Assembly (NCBI RefSeq): GCF_003049085.1
Contig: NZ_PIQX01000002.1
Span: 236,889 to 300,888, forward strand
Length of the DNA: 64,000 nt
Source of the DNA: Campylobacter concisus
GTDB lineage: Bacteria; Campylobacterota; Campylobacteria; Campylobacterales; Campylobacteraceae
Direction of reading: 5' to 3'
The notes under the pieces are model-generated. The model saw only the letters and a program-made list of their open reading frames with translations, searched no databases and was not told the DNA's origin. Shown here piece after piece: positions 53,017 through 62,800 of this stretch (position 1 is its first letter; each line of letters starts with the position of its first letter). The position numbers and the translations under genes are program-made.

Positions 53017-53399
53017 TTGATAGGCAGATAAATAACTTTAGCGCAAAGGCTCAAGAAAAAGTGCTGAAAATCTTTAAAAAATCAGTCATTGATCTAACTT
53101 CAGACATCATCAGCGATACGCCGGTAGATACGGGTAGGCTTAAAAATAATTGGTTTCCTAGCACGGGCGCGGCTAGCGAGCAGACAACAGAAGCGACCGC
53201 AAACGAGGCGGGAGATAGGTCCAATAGCCTCGTAAACAATCAGCTAGCGCTAGATAAAACCTTTTATTTTACAAACAATTTGCCTTATGCCTTTCGCATA
53301 GAGTTTGAGGGTTGGAGTAAGGTAAAGGCCCCGCAAGGTATGGTAAGGCGCAATGCTATCCGCTGGAAGCAAATAGTAAAAAGGGCGGCACGTGCTTAG
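53013..53399 (+). CDS. HK97 gp10-like tail-completion protein (128 aa)
   Basis: The pattern SVIDLTSDIISDTPVDTGRL then KNNWFP and FYFTNNLPYAFRIEFEGWS is the gp10 family signature (D-T-G-x-L plus N-N-x-x-YA). ATG at 53013 is used; a longer frame from 52965 overlaps the previous gene with unlikely residues. Function: neck or tail completion. Confidence 0.82.
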   Translation: MIDRQINNFSAKAQEKVLKIFKKSVIDLTSDIISDTPVDTGRLKNNWFPSTGAASEQTTEATANEAGDRSNSLVNNQLALDKTFYFTNNLPYAFRIEFEGWSKVKAPQGMVRRNAIRWKQIVKRAARA

Positions 53400-53781
53400 A
53401 ATTCGTCAGGCTTTAGAAAAAGCGGTTTTAGCGGTTACGCCGGCTATCGATACGGCGTTTGAAAACACGACGTTTAATCCTAGAGCGGGCGAGCCTTACC
53501 AACAACTACATTTTTTACCCGCCAAACCAAGCGCTGCTGTAATTGATGATAGTATTTCAGAAGTATTGGGCGTGTTTCAAATAACCTTACGCTACCCGGC
53601 AGGCGAGGGCGTTAAAAACGTTCTTGAGAGGGCGAGACTTTACGAAAAAGCTTTTAAAGTAGGCGTAAAGCTAGAAAATGAGGTTTTTATTACCGCTCCG
53701 ACGAGCGTTAATATTTTAGGCATTGACGGCGATCGCTACGGCGTGGCCGTTTCTATTTATTTTAAATCTTATAAGGAGTGA
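53392..53781 (+). CDS. Tail terminator protein (DUF4128-like, 129 aa)
   Basis: Mixed alpha/beta protein (RAGEPYQQLHFLPAKPSAAV; YPAGEGVKNVLERARLYEKA) with the length and place of a tail terminator (gpU-like), between gp10 and the tail tube gene. The GTG start overlaps gp10 by 8 bases. Confidence 0.72.
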   Translation: MLRIRQALEKAVLAVTPAIDTAFENTTFNPRAGEPYQQLHFLPAKPSAAVIDDSISEVLGVFQITLRYPAGEGVKNVLERARLYEKAFKVGVKLENEVFITAPTSVNILGIDGDRYGVAVSIYFKSYKE

Positions 53782-53783
53782 AA

Positions 53784-54281
53784 ATGGCGGAGCAGTTAAA
53801 AGTAACAGATAGCCAGCTTACTAAATTTTATATTTGCGACACTAGCGTCGATTTGGGCGATGCGGCTAAAATAAAAACGGCGCTAACATCGGCAAAACGT
53901 ATAGCGTATTTAGAGGATTTGGGCGACTTTACCAAAACCCGTAAAACCAACGAATACGAGTGCATAGACGAGGATGCTACGGCAGTATCCCAGGGTGCTA
54001 TAAGCTATAGCGAGACGGAATTAAAGCTATTTTATGCGGCGGGGCAAAATAACGGCGTAAAAGAGCTTACCGAGATGTTTAACAAGAAACTACGAAAGCA
54101 ATTTATCATCGTGGGTAGTGACGAGCCTGCGACGGGAGCAAATAAAAACCCGACCTACATCACGGGCGAGTTTATAAACACCAAAACTGGCGTATCTATC
54201 GCAAAAGACGACGTCGTGCGCGTACCGATAACCATCAAAATAACACGCCTAGACGACATCATAGAGGCTAAGGGGGCGTAA
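53784..54281 (+). CDS. Major tail tube protein
   Basis: The 165-aa protein (KVTDSQLTKFYICDTSVDLG; TGEFINTKTGVSIAKDDVVR) is beta-rich and placed directly before the tail chaperone pair, as tube proteins are in siphoviruses. AAGGAG precedes ATG 53784. Confidence 0.75.
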   Translation: MAEQLKVTDSQLTKFYICDTSVDLGDAAKIKTALTSAKRIAYLEDLGDFTKTRKTNEYECIDEDATAVSQGAISYSETELKLFYAAGQNNGVKELTEMFNKKLRKQFIIVGSDEPATGANKNPTYITGEFINTKTGVSIAKDDVVRVPITIKITRLDDIIEAKGA

Positions 54282-54284
54282 GTT

Positions 54285-54629
54285 ATGGATTTAAAGAATT
54301 TCGATATAAGCAACGGTGAAACGGGTGTCGAGCTAACCATCCTCGATCTTGACAACAAACCGACCGACATCAAAATCAAAGTGCTAAGTTTTCACGGCAA
54401 AAAAGGACGCGAGGTATTTATGAACGCCGTAAAAGAAAATAAAGGCGCCGAACAAAGCACGCTAGAGGTTATGGTGGGGCTTACGGTAGGCTGGAGCGGC
54501 ATTAGCGAAAACGGCAAAGAGCTAAAATTTAGCCCCGACGAAGCTAAAAGAATTTACGAAACCTATCCGCTAATTGCTAATCAAGTCGAGCGTTTTGCGG
54601 AGAATGCGAGAAATTTTTTAAAAAAGTAA
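54285..54629 (+). CDS. Tail assembly chaperone, short form (G-like)
   Basis: The 114-aa zero-frame product (DLKNFDISNGETGVELTILD; FSPDEAKRIYETYPLIANQV) ends RNFLKK at TAA 54627. It corresponds to lambda gpG: a chaperone that binds the tape measure protein. Its 3' end carries tandem slippery sequences through which a longer G-T-like fusion is probably made. Confidence 0.8.
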   Translation: MDLKNFDISNGETGVELTILDLDNKPTDIKIKVLSFHGKKGREVFMNAVKENKGAEQSTLEVMVGLTVGWSGISENGKELKFSPDEAKRIYETYPLIANQVERFAENARNFLKK

Positions 54630-54982
54630 GCGACGAGCTCGCGCTATACGTTAGGCAGCTAGCCTACTACGCAAAAACCGACGTTAAAGAGCGCGAGTTC
54701 CCTCAGGTAACCCAAGGACGACATCTACTACACGCGCTTGACGAGCTAGGATATTGCAAAAATAGCGGCTTTGGCGCGGTAGCCTTGGATTTTAACGATA
54801 TTAAAAATTATACCGAGCTAACGGGCGACAAATTCAATTGGTGGGAAATATCGGTTTTACGCAACTTAAGCCGTATCTACGCCGCCGAATTAAATAACGA
54901 CGACAAGCAGGCCTATGCGCCGTATCAAGGCGAATTTAACCCGAAATCTTTTTCATCTATCAAAGAAAAATTCATGAAGTAG
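54285..54982 (+). CDS. Tail assembly chaperone, -1 frameshift fusion (GT-like)
   Basis: After a -1 slip at 54617-54626, translation continues GTA AGC GAC ... to the stop at 54980-54982, giving a fusion of about 232 aa (VSDELALYVRQLAYYAKTDV; WWEISVLRNLSRIYAAELNN). The downstream frame has no good start codon of its own before residue 54 (TTG 54785), yet it is conserved in style with T-like domains and fills the gap between chaperone and tape measure regions. Confidence 0.75.
54617..54626 (+). promoter_or_regulatory. Tandem -1 slippery heptamers (programmed frameshift site)
   Basis: Zero-frame codons TTT TTA AAA AAG TAA contain T-TTA-AAA (54617-54623) and A-AAA-AAG (54620-54626), both of the X-XXY-YYZ form. 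The stop follows immediately. A-AAA-AAG is one of the most efficient bacterial -1 slippery sites known. Confidence 0.8.
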
Positions 54983-55000
54983 TCTTTTAAAGGATACTTT

Positions 55001-55537
55001 TTAGCGTTGCGTTAGTAATGTTGGCATTGCCAAAGTAGTATCGTTAAGCGCTTTGCCCGCCTTTTTAAAAATATTTGTAGTTTTTTCAAATATTGCGCCC
55101 ACAATCAACATTATAATAGTAAACAATATAGCTGCAATTGCAAAAAGTATATACCAATGCGGCGCAGCAAGCATATTTATTTTGAGTGCAATAGAAAAAC
55201 CTTTTTTATATGTTTCAAGTTCTTTTTGGCTCTTTTTTATTCTTACCACAACAGCGTCTCTTTTCTCATAAAAACCTTTTTTATCCGTTAGCAGTATTTT
55301 AATCGTAAACCATAAGGCCGAAGGAAATAAATTTTTATCGACGGAGTCTGTAAACATTGCGTAAAGTAGTTGCTTAAAATCTTCGCTGTAATCCTCGTCG
55401 GCTTCAACTTCTTTTATTAAGTTAACTAATTCCCATCTTTTTTCAAGAGAGAGTTTAGTCGTCGTTTGATGGTATCTGACTAAAAGCAATGTTATTCCGA
55501 CGCACAAAACTAATGCCACAATTAAAGAACTAGTCAT
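55001..55537 (-). CDS. Membrane protein inserted antisense in the tail operon (178 aa)
   Basis: One N-terminal helix (SLIVALVLCVGITLLLV), a charged cytoplasmic or periplasmic middle (residues 25-115), and a C-terminal hydrophobic helix (WYILFAIAAILFTIIMLIVG), followed by an amphipathic tail. It is encoded opposite to the tail genes with a second small membrane protein; the pair looks like a lysogenic-conversion (moron) module such as superinfection exclusion. No homology claimed. Confidence 0.65.
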   Translation of the reverse strand: MTSSLIVALVLCVGITLLLVRYHQTTTKLSLEKRWELVNLIKEVEADEDYSEDFKQLLYAMFTDSVDKNLFPSALWFTIKILLTDKKGFYEKRDAVVVRIKKSQKELETYKKGFSIALKINMLAAPHWYILFAIAAILFTIIMLIVGAIFEKTTNIFKKAGKALNDTTLAMPTLLTQR

Positions 55538-55743
55538 TTCTTCTTCCTCCCTTTTGAAAGTTCTTGGAATTGTCTTATTCTTGTTTCTTCGAGCTTCTTT
55601 GCGTGTTTATAGTTTAATTTAATAATAAAATAAGCAAAGGCGCAAGCAATAATAAAAATAAGAACATTGGATAAAAAGCACGGCTGGTCTTTGAATAGTT
55701 CGGCTATTCTATTAAAAATATCTAAAGTTGATTGAGTATTCAT
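55534..55743 (-). CDS. Small membrane protein, partner of the 178-aa protein (69 aa)
   Basis: One central helix (FLSNVLIFIIACAFAYFIIK) with a charged, basic C-terminus (QFQELSKGRKKK). Overlaps the 178-aa gene by 4 bases and precedes it, so both are co-translated. It may form a complex with it. Confidence 0.6.
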   Translation of the reverse strand: MNTQSTLDIFNRIAELFKDQPCFLSNVLIFIIACAFAYFIIKLNYKHAKKLEETRIRQFQELSKGRKKK

Positions 55744-55830
55744 ACCGCCATACTTAATTTAATTCATTTAAGATGCTAAATATACCATAAAAAGGCAAAA
55801 AAATGTTTAAATTGAGTTAAATTATAAGGA

Positions 55831-56063
55831 GTGGTTTTAACCCTCCCCTTTTTTTTGTTGTTGCCCTCTCGGAGCGGGATTATTATTTCGACAAATACAA
55901 AAAGCTATCCGAAAAAAATACACAAAAAGAAAACAAATGCGTCAAGGCATTAGACGAAACGCAAAAGCGTTTTGAGGAGATTTTTACGGCTATCGGTGCA
56001 GTCAAGGCGTATATTTTTGACAATGATGAATTTTTTATGAAAAACAACGTGCTATTAGCCTAA
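55831..56063 (+). pseudogene. Small membrane-coiled-coil protein broken at a T8 tract
   Basis: From GTG 55831 the frame reads VVLTLPFF up to eight Ts (55849-55856). One additional T would join it to FVVALSERDYYFDKYKKLSE and a coiled-coil end (FFMKNNVLLA, TAA 56061). The joined form would have a short hydrophobic start followed by a helix of about 65 residues. The tract could be a contingency locus or simple decay. The remaining sequence of 55744-56130 shows only the tape measure ribosome site. Confidence 0.35.
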
Positions 56064-56130
56064 TTTTACCAAACCAACGCCCCCTTAAATTTCATATACA
56101 ATGTGCCCTAGATTAAAAGAGGGGCAAATA

Positions 56131-58518
56131 ATGACCGAAGTTGCTAGTTTGATTGTTAGCGCCAAAGTTGAGGGGGCGGACAAGCTAAAAAGCGATTTAA
56201 ACAGCGTAAGTAACGAAGTAAAAAAGGCCGAGAAGTCGGCGGCGCAGCTGTCGGGTGCTTTTGCTACCCTAAAAACAGCTATCGGGGCAATCGCAGGCTC
56301 TATGATAGTGCGCGAATTTGTGCAAATCTCGGACGAAATGAGCCTGATGAGCTCGCGCCTAAAAAAGGCGACAGATTCAATGGTGGAGTTTACTGCACAA
56401 CAAAAGGCGATGCACGCTATCGCTAGAGACACTCACGCCGACATAAAAGACACTACCGACCTATACGTTAAACTTGCTCCAGCACTTAAAGACCTCGGCA
56501 AAAGCACTGAGGATATAAACAAAGTAACCTCAAATTTTACTAAAGCCTTGCAATTAGGCGGAGCGAGTGCCGAGGAAGCCGCCGCCGCGATAAAGCAATT
56601 CGGTCAAGCTATGGGTAGCGGCGCGTTAAAAGGCGACGAATTTAACTCTATCGCCGAGGCTTCGCCGACGCTTATGCGCTATCTCGCCGACGGGCTAGGC
56701 GTGCCGATAGGAAAACTAAAAGAGCTGGGCGGACAAAGTAAATTAACGGCCGAAGCAGTATCAGGCGCTCTCTTAAAAATGAGCGATCAGATTGACAAAG
56801 ACTTTACTCAAATGCCCGTAACCGTCGGCAAGGCATTTACCGATCTAAAGACTGAAATGTCGCTTTTGGTGGCAGAGTTTAACGAAGCCGCAGGCGCGAC
56901 GGGCGGGATGTCGCAGGGCTTAGAAAAAATAGCCGATTGGATAAAGGATAACCGCAGCGACATTGTCGAGTTTGGACTTGACGTATATCGTAGCTTCCAG
57001 CTTATGGGAACAGCGGTCATTTGGTTAGGGCTTGCTGTAGATAACGTATTCACGGCAATTCCCACCGCAATAACTTTGGCTATCGACGCAGCTACTACTA
57101 CGCTATCTAATGGGCTAAATTCTATGATTGCCGAAGCAGAGGAGGCGTATAACTCAATAGCTTCCCTGTGGGGCGGCGAGACTAGATTTGGGCGCATAGA
57201 TATTTCTACCAATATATCTGACGGACTTATGAAGCACCGCAAAGAGTTAGATGAGCAAATCAGCCTAACCCAAGACGCAATGAAAGGGCTACTAAAAGAC
57301 ATAGCCGAGGATACTATGGCAAGCGCCGCGCCGAAAATAAACGAAAAATTCGAGGGGATTAGACAGAGCGTCAAAAATACGGGCACGCAAGCGACCAAAA
57401 CGAAAGAGCAAATAAGCGCCCTAAACAGAGCGCTTTTAGAGATAGCCCAAAGCGGAATGAGCGAAATCGAAAAAAAAAGAGATAACGTTGCAAGGAAAGC
57501 TCAAGAGTGGACGGCGCTCGGCGTAAGTCCGGATAAAATCGCGGAATATAGAAAAAACGAACTAGCAAAAATAGACGCCGAAGAGACGAAAAATAAGCTG
57601 GCGGAGCAAGAAAAAACCAAGCAAGAACAAATCAAGGCCACTAACGAATATTTGAAACTAAAAGACCGCGAATTTAATTTAGCTAAACGCCAAACGGAGC
57701 TAATAAGCGACGAAACGGCTAGACGTATACGTCTAGTGGAGATAGAGCACAGCCACGCTGCAGAGCAATATACGGCTATGCTAAAAAAAGGCGAGATTAC
57801 TGAAAATTACTACGCCCGCGCCATGGCATCAGAGGAACAGCTTTATCAAAAGCAGATGTTTGACGCTTCAAGCTGGGGGCAGATTATGCATAGCGGCTTA
57901 AATAGCCTTGAAAGCGCTATGGGTAATTTCTTTGATTATTCGTCCGATCGCTTTATGAAATTCGGCGATTTAGCGCAGGATATTTTAGGGCAAATTTATA
58001 GGCAAATAGTAAAGATGATGATAATCCAGCCGTTAATCAATTCGGTTACGAATATGTTACCAGGAATGTCTGGAGGGGCTACTCCAGCTCCTGCTGCTTT
58101 GCCAGCTGGAGGATTTGCAAGCGTATTAAATGCTACCCCAGCGGCAAAAGGTGGTGTATTTAATAGCCCCGATCTGCATAGCTACGCCAACTCTATCGTA
58201 AGCAAACCGACCTTTTTTAAATTTGCCAAAGGCGGTATTCCCGACATCGGCGTAATGGGCGAGAAAAACGGCGGTAGCCCCGAAGCTATTATGCCTTTAA
58301 CAAGGACCTCTAACGGCGACTTAGGCGTAAAAGCGCAGGTCGGAGCGTCTTTAAATAGCGTAAAAGTAGAAGTCATAAATCAAACCAGAGAGGACGTAAA
58401 GGTATCTAATGCCGCGGTAAGGCGAAACGACGGCGAATGGGTCATATCTTTAGTTTTAAACGGCGTGAGTAAAAACGTCTTAGGCTCGCGCGAAACTTTA
58501 AGGGGGTTATTAGCGTGA
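56131..58518 (+). CDS. Tape measure protein
   Basis: The 795-aa protein has the tape-measure N-terminal domain (AIKQFGQAMGSGALKGDEFN, SIAEASPTLMRYLADGLGVP), long helical stretches, hydrophobic segments near residues 290-340, and the C-terminal lambda-H-like end (GGIPDIGVMGEKNGGSPEAI, MPLTRTSNGDLGV). It sets tail length. ATG at 56131 is used, with GAGGGG upstream; the frame from 56101 adds ten unlikely residues. Confidence 0.92.
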   Translation: MTEVASLIVSAKVEGADKLKSDLNSVSNEVKKAEKSAAQLSGAFATLKTAIGAIAGSMIVREFVQISDEMSLMSSRLKKATDSMVEFTAQQKAMHAIARDTHADIKDTTDLYVKLAPALKDLGKSTEDINKVTSNFTKALQLGGASAEEAAAAIKQFGQAMGSGALKGDEFNSIAEASPTLMRYLADGLGVPIGKLKELGGQSKLTAEAVSGALLKMSDQIDKDFTQMPVTVGKAFTDLKTEMSLLVAEFNEAAGATGGMSQGLEKIADWIKDNRSDIVEFGLDVYRSFQLMGTAVIWLGLAVDNVFTAIPTAITLAIDAATTTLSNGLNSMIAEAEEAYNSIASLWGGETRFGRIDISTNISDGLMKHRKELDEQISLTQDAMKGLLKDIAEDTMASAAPKINEKFEGIRQSVKNTGTQATKTKEQISALNRALLEIAQSGMSEIEKKRDNVARKAQEWTALGVSPDKIAEYRKNELAKIDAEETKNKLAEQEKTKQEQIKATNEYLKLKDREFNLAKRQTELISDETARRIRLVEIEHSHAAEQYTAMLKKGEITENYYARAMASEEQLYQKQMFDASSWGQIMHSGLNSLESAMGNFFDYSSDRFMKFGDLAQDILGQIYRQIVKMMIIQPLINSVTNMLPGMSGGATPAPAALPAGGFASVLNATPAAKGGVFNSPDLHSYANSIVSKPTFFKFAKGGIPDIGVMGEKNGGSPEAIMPLTRTSNGDLGVKAQVGASLNSVKVEVINQTREDVKVSNAAVRRNDGEWVISLVLNGVSKNVLGSRETLRGLLA

Positions 58519-58850
58519 ATACTTATCCTAGCTATCCGCCGATTGTCGTAGGTTCGTCGAGAACCTTACGCAATCCTACGCATAGAAGCTCAAGCGACGG
58601 CGGCTATACGATAACACGTAAAAAATGGACTAAACCTAAAAGCTCGTATAGTTTAAATTACCCCGCCCTAAACGCGGAGCAGTTCAAAATTTTAAGAGAT
58701 TTTTTCGTAGAAAATCAAGGGCAGGCTTTTAAATTCCGTTATCCGCTGGAGGACGAAACTAAAATTTGCGTATTTGCGATGGACGATTTAAAAGCCGACG
58801 ACAATATGCAAAACCACTGCGCGGTAAAAGTGGAGATAGTAGAGATATGA
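58515..58850 (+). CDS. Minor tail protein M-like (111 aa)
   Basis: Protein with YTITRKKWTKPKSSYSLNYP and QFKILRDFFVENQGQAFKFR, the pattern of lambda gpM-like/DUF2460-type minor tail proteins at the tail tip. GTG start overlaps the tape measure stop (GTGA), and its stop overlaps the L-like gene (ATGA). Confidence 0.75.
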   Translation: MNTYPSYPPIVVGSSRTLRNPTHRSSSDGGYTITRKKWTKPKSSYSLNYPALNAEQFKILRDFFVENQGQAFKFRYPLEDETKICVFAMDDLKADDNMQNHCAVKVEIVEI

Positions 58851-59458
58851 AACTAACTACGATAAAGGATTTAAACGCCGCGGCTTCAGATAGCGCGCTT
58901 TTAGTAGGGCTTGAAATTTTTATTCCCGAAACGCCTACGGTACGCATAATAAACAATAGCGAGAATATAACCTTTATAGGGGAAGAGTTCGTGGCGTTCC
59001 CTTTTAGTATAGGCGAAATCCAAACGGCTAAGGGCGAAATACCGCAATTTAATTTAAGTATCGATAACACCAGCCGAGCTATGCAAAATTACATAAATTC
59101 TTACGATAACTACGTAAAAACGCGCGGCGCAGAAAACTCTACTATTAAAGCAAAAATTTACGTGATAAATACTAAAGATTTAAGCGAGCCAGTGCTTGAG
59201 GAGTTTTTTGAGCTTACAGATTTTAGCTCTGATAGTAAAGCTGTAACCTTTAACCTAGGTGCAAGCAATCTTTTTAATATGAGCTATCCACCACGGAAAA
59301 TGTATAAGGATTATTGCGTATTTAAATTTAAAAGCGAGGAGTGCGGTTATAACGGACTAGAAACTCGTTGCGATAAAACCTTGGCTAGTTGCAGGGCTAA
59401 GAATAATTCGGCGTGCTTCGGCGGATTCTTGGGAATTGCGGGCGGGTATAAGAAATGA
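58847..59458 (+). CDS. Lambda L-like tail-tip protein with cysteine cluster
   Basis: The 203-aa protein (TFIGEEFVAFPFSIGEIQTA) ends in a cysteine-rich segment: DYCVFKFKSEECGYNG, ETRCDKTLASCRAKNNSACF. This pattern is expected for the iron-sulfur-binding tip protein gpL. ATG at 58847 (ATGA overlap) is preferred over a frame beginning at 58766. Confidence 0.85.
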   Translation: MKLTTIKDLNAAASDSALLVGLEIFIPETPTVRIINNSENITFIGEEFVAFPFSIGEIQTAKGEIPQFNLSIDNTSRAMQNYINSYDNYVKTRGAENSTIKAKIYVINTKDLSEPVLEEFFELTDFSSDSKAVTFNLGASNLFNMSYPPRKMYKDYCVFKFKSEECGYNGLETRCDKTLASCRAKNNSACFGGFLGIAGGYKK

Positions 59459-59817
59459 CGATAAGGGATTTAATAGGCGCTCCGTTTGAGGAAATGGACT
59501 GCTTTGCTTTGGTGAGAAAGTGCTACGAGATAGAGCGTGGCATAATCATACCGCCAGCACGTGCGCCGCACGATAGAGCTAAACTCGTATTTAGCGAATT
59601 TTTAGACGAGATTTCAAAAAACTGGCATAGAGTAGAAAAGCGTAAGGGCGTTTGCGTAGCTTTGCGTTACGATATGAACCACCCTAAAATAGTAACGCAT
59701 TTCGGATATTTAATCGACGAAGAGCATATTTTACATACCACGTCGCAAACGGGCGCTATCGTAGAACGGCTAGCTAATTACGAAAAATTGATAGAGGGCT
59801 ATTATGACCGAAAATAA
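59455..59817 (+). CDS. NlpC/P60-type tail peptidase, lambda K-like
   Basis: The 120-aa protein has a papain-like NlpC/P60 pattern: catalytic Cys in FEEMDCFALVRKCYE near residue 15, and His in KIVTHFGYLIDEEHILH near 83. It probably cuts peptidoglycan at the tail tip or processes tail proteins. It lacks the JAMM domain of full lambda K, as in many siphoviruses. Confidence 0.82.
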   Translation: MTIRDLIGAPFEEMDCFALVRKCYEIERGIIIPPARAPHDRAKLVFSEFLDEISKNWHRVEKRKGVCVALRYDMNHPKIVTHFGYLIDEEHILHTTSQTGAIVERLANYEKLIEGYYDRK

Positions 59818-62800
59818 AATAATAACCTACAATAACGTTTTAAATCCCTTAGATAGAACGATACTAGCTAGCGGAGAATATAAAAATATCGACGAAATTT
59901 TAAAGGAATTAAAATATGATAACGAAATTTACGATCTCGTAATTTCTAAAAATAGCGTTATACAAAGCGGCTTTTTCGAGCTTGAAAACGGCGACGTAGT
60001 AAATATCGCTATCGTGCCTAAAGGCGGAGGCGGAGGCGGTAAAAAGATTCTAGGCATCGTGGCTTCTATTGCGATAGCTATCGCCGCGCCTTATGCCGCC
60101 GCGCACATGTTAGGAACCGTCATAGGCGGAACGGGAGCTATGGCCGCTGGGCTTGGAACGTACGCGCTAGCCGCTGGTATCGCTGTGGCTGGCAATTTGC
60201 TATTAAGTGCTATTATGCCTAAACCATCTATGCCTGGCTTTGATAGAATGGATTTTAAAAATTCCAATACCTACGGCTGGAATAAGCCTACCAACCAAGC
60301 TATGCAAGCTCAAGTAGTGCCTAAGGTTTTTGGGACACATAAAATAACTCCGCCGTTAATCGCTTCGCATATAATTAGCGATGGCGATAAGCAATATTTT
60401 AATGGTCTTTATGCGCTAAACGACGGTGAGATTAAAGATATACGAGAGATTAAGATAAATGATGAGCCGATAGAGAATTTTAAAGGCGTAACTTATGAGA
60501 TTAGAAACGGATTTAATAACCAAAATATAATCTCTAATTTTAACGATACTAGCTACGATAAGAACATAGGCAAAAAGCTAAACCCCGATTTATCTTACTC
60601 TTTAGCTCAAACGGACGGTAATTTCGTAACGAGCCTATCCGTAACGCTAGTTTTTCCGCGCGGGCTTTATTACGCCAACGATAAAGGCGGGCTTGACGGA
60701 TACTCGGTAAACGTGAGGGTAGAATACTCCGCCGACGGCAAAAACTGGACGCCGATAACGGGGCAAACCATTTCAGCTGCGCAGACTTCTACTTTTAGGC
60801 GAGTCTTTAGGGTGGGTAACTTACCGCCCAATAAATATAACATTAGGGCTAAATTTGAAACCGCGCCCAATACTGGCAGCCGTTACGCAAGCGATTGTTA
60901 TTTAGAATACGTAACCGAAACCGTAAGCGACGATTTTATTTATCCTAAAACTGCGCTTCTAGCTATTAGGGCGTTAGCGACTGATCAGCTAAACGGCGGA
61001 GCACCTAGGATTAGCGCGGTCGTAACGGCTAATAGCGATAATCCCTCTCATATTTGCCGTAAAATTTTAGAAGATAGCGGCGTGGAGAGTTTGCGCATAA
61101 TGCCTAGTTTTAACGAATGGGCTAATTTTTGCGAAGAAAAGAGCTTAAAATGTAATATCGTATTCGATAGCGAATTAAGCGTTAGAAAGGCCTTAGATAC
61201 GGTTAGCTTGCTAGGTCGCGCGTCCGTGCTTCAAGCGGGTTCTAAATTCGACGTAATAATAGAAAAAGCGGGGCTAATTCCCGCTCAAAGCTTTTTGTTC
61301 GGTATGGGTAATATCTTAAGCGATACGTTTAAGCAAAATTTCCTCCCTTTGGTAGATAGGGCGAATTTTATCGAGATAACTTATTACGATAAAAATAAAG
61401 ATTACGAGCCTTCCGTCGTTTCGGTCGGACAAATAGCCGCCGATAATTCGCGCGTAAGCAATAAAAGCTCCGTTACGCTGGTAGGCTGCACGGACGAGGC
61501 GCAGGCTAGAGCTTACGGACGCTTTACTTTAAATTGCAACCGCTATTTAACCGAAACGATAGAATTTGAAGCCGACAAAGATAGTTTAGTTTGCAGATAC
61601 GGCGATATTATCAAGGTTAGCCACGATACGCCTCAATACGGCTTTAGCGGTAGATTACTAGAAGATAGCGGCGCGGATTTCGTTATTTTAGATAGAGATT
61701 TAGATACCGTAGGCGGCGTAAAATACGCTATTCAAATCAAAAACGACGTAAACGAGATCAAAGAGTTCGAGATTTTAGAAATCCTAGCTCCGAATAAACT
61801 AAGGCTGAATTTAAACGGAAGCGTCTTTAGAAAATACGACAACTACGCATTCGGCGAGATTAATAAGGCTTCTAAATTATACCGAATTTTAAAGATAGCT
61901 ACTTCGGGCGAATTTACGCGCCATATTACGGCGATAGAATACAACGAGGATATTTACGACGATAGGGAAAATATAAGCGTTACGGATTATTCGTCGCTGG
62001 ACGTACGGAATCTAAGAATAAGCGAATATTTAAAATACGATACGGCCAAAAATATAAAAACTATGCTAGCTCTAGCTTGGAGCGGCAATTCGCTGTTTTA
62101 TTTCGTAACTTACAAAAGCGCTAGCGAAGAACGAACGATAAAGGTCTTTAATAGCGCGTTCGAGTTTGAAGCCAAAGAGGGCGAAACCTACGAAATAACG
62201 GTAAAAGATGGCGCGGGCAATAGCGCGGGTAAGATTTATAAGGTTTTAGGCAAGCTTTACCCGCCGGAGCCGGTAGAGAATCTAAAAGCGGTCGAGCTAA
62301 GGGATGTTTGGGCTTTAAGCTGGGATTATTTACCGCCGCTAGATTTTAAAGAATTTGAAATTTATGAAGACAATGCACTGGTAGGGAAAACGGCTTTAAA
62401 TAGATTTGATATGCCTAAGACTAAATTAAACTCTAAATTAAGCGTGATCGCGGTCGATACTAGCGGCATAAGAAGCGATGCGGCGAATTTGGATTTAAAC
62501 GTTACGCCTTTAGCGGACGTAGAGGGCTTTAATAGTATATACGAAGATAATAAGAATTTGGCTTTTTGGCGCGATACGGGCGAAAATTACGAAATACGAA
62601 AAGGTTTAAAATTCGAAACCACTTATAGCGTTTACTCAGGGACGGCTCCTAGAGCGTTCTTAAGCTCGATCGGAACTTATCTTATAAAAGCTTTTTATAT
62701 AAACGCCTACGGATTAAGGGTCGAGAGCAAAAACGCCGCGGTTTTGATAATAGACGAAACGCTTGCCCCGCAAAACGTCATAGAACGTATCGACGCGCCT

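Noticed and set aside
54785..54982. Independent small gene after the tail chaperone
   Set aside because: The TTG start is weak, and the frame is open back to the slippery site, so a -1 fusion explains it better.
55001..55743. Membrane pair as holin/spanin lysis genes
   Set aside because: They run opposite to the late genes and lie in the middle of the tail cluster. Lysis genes are more likely beyond the window end.
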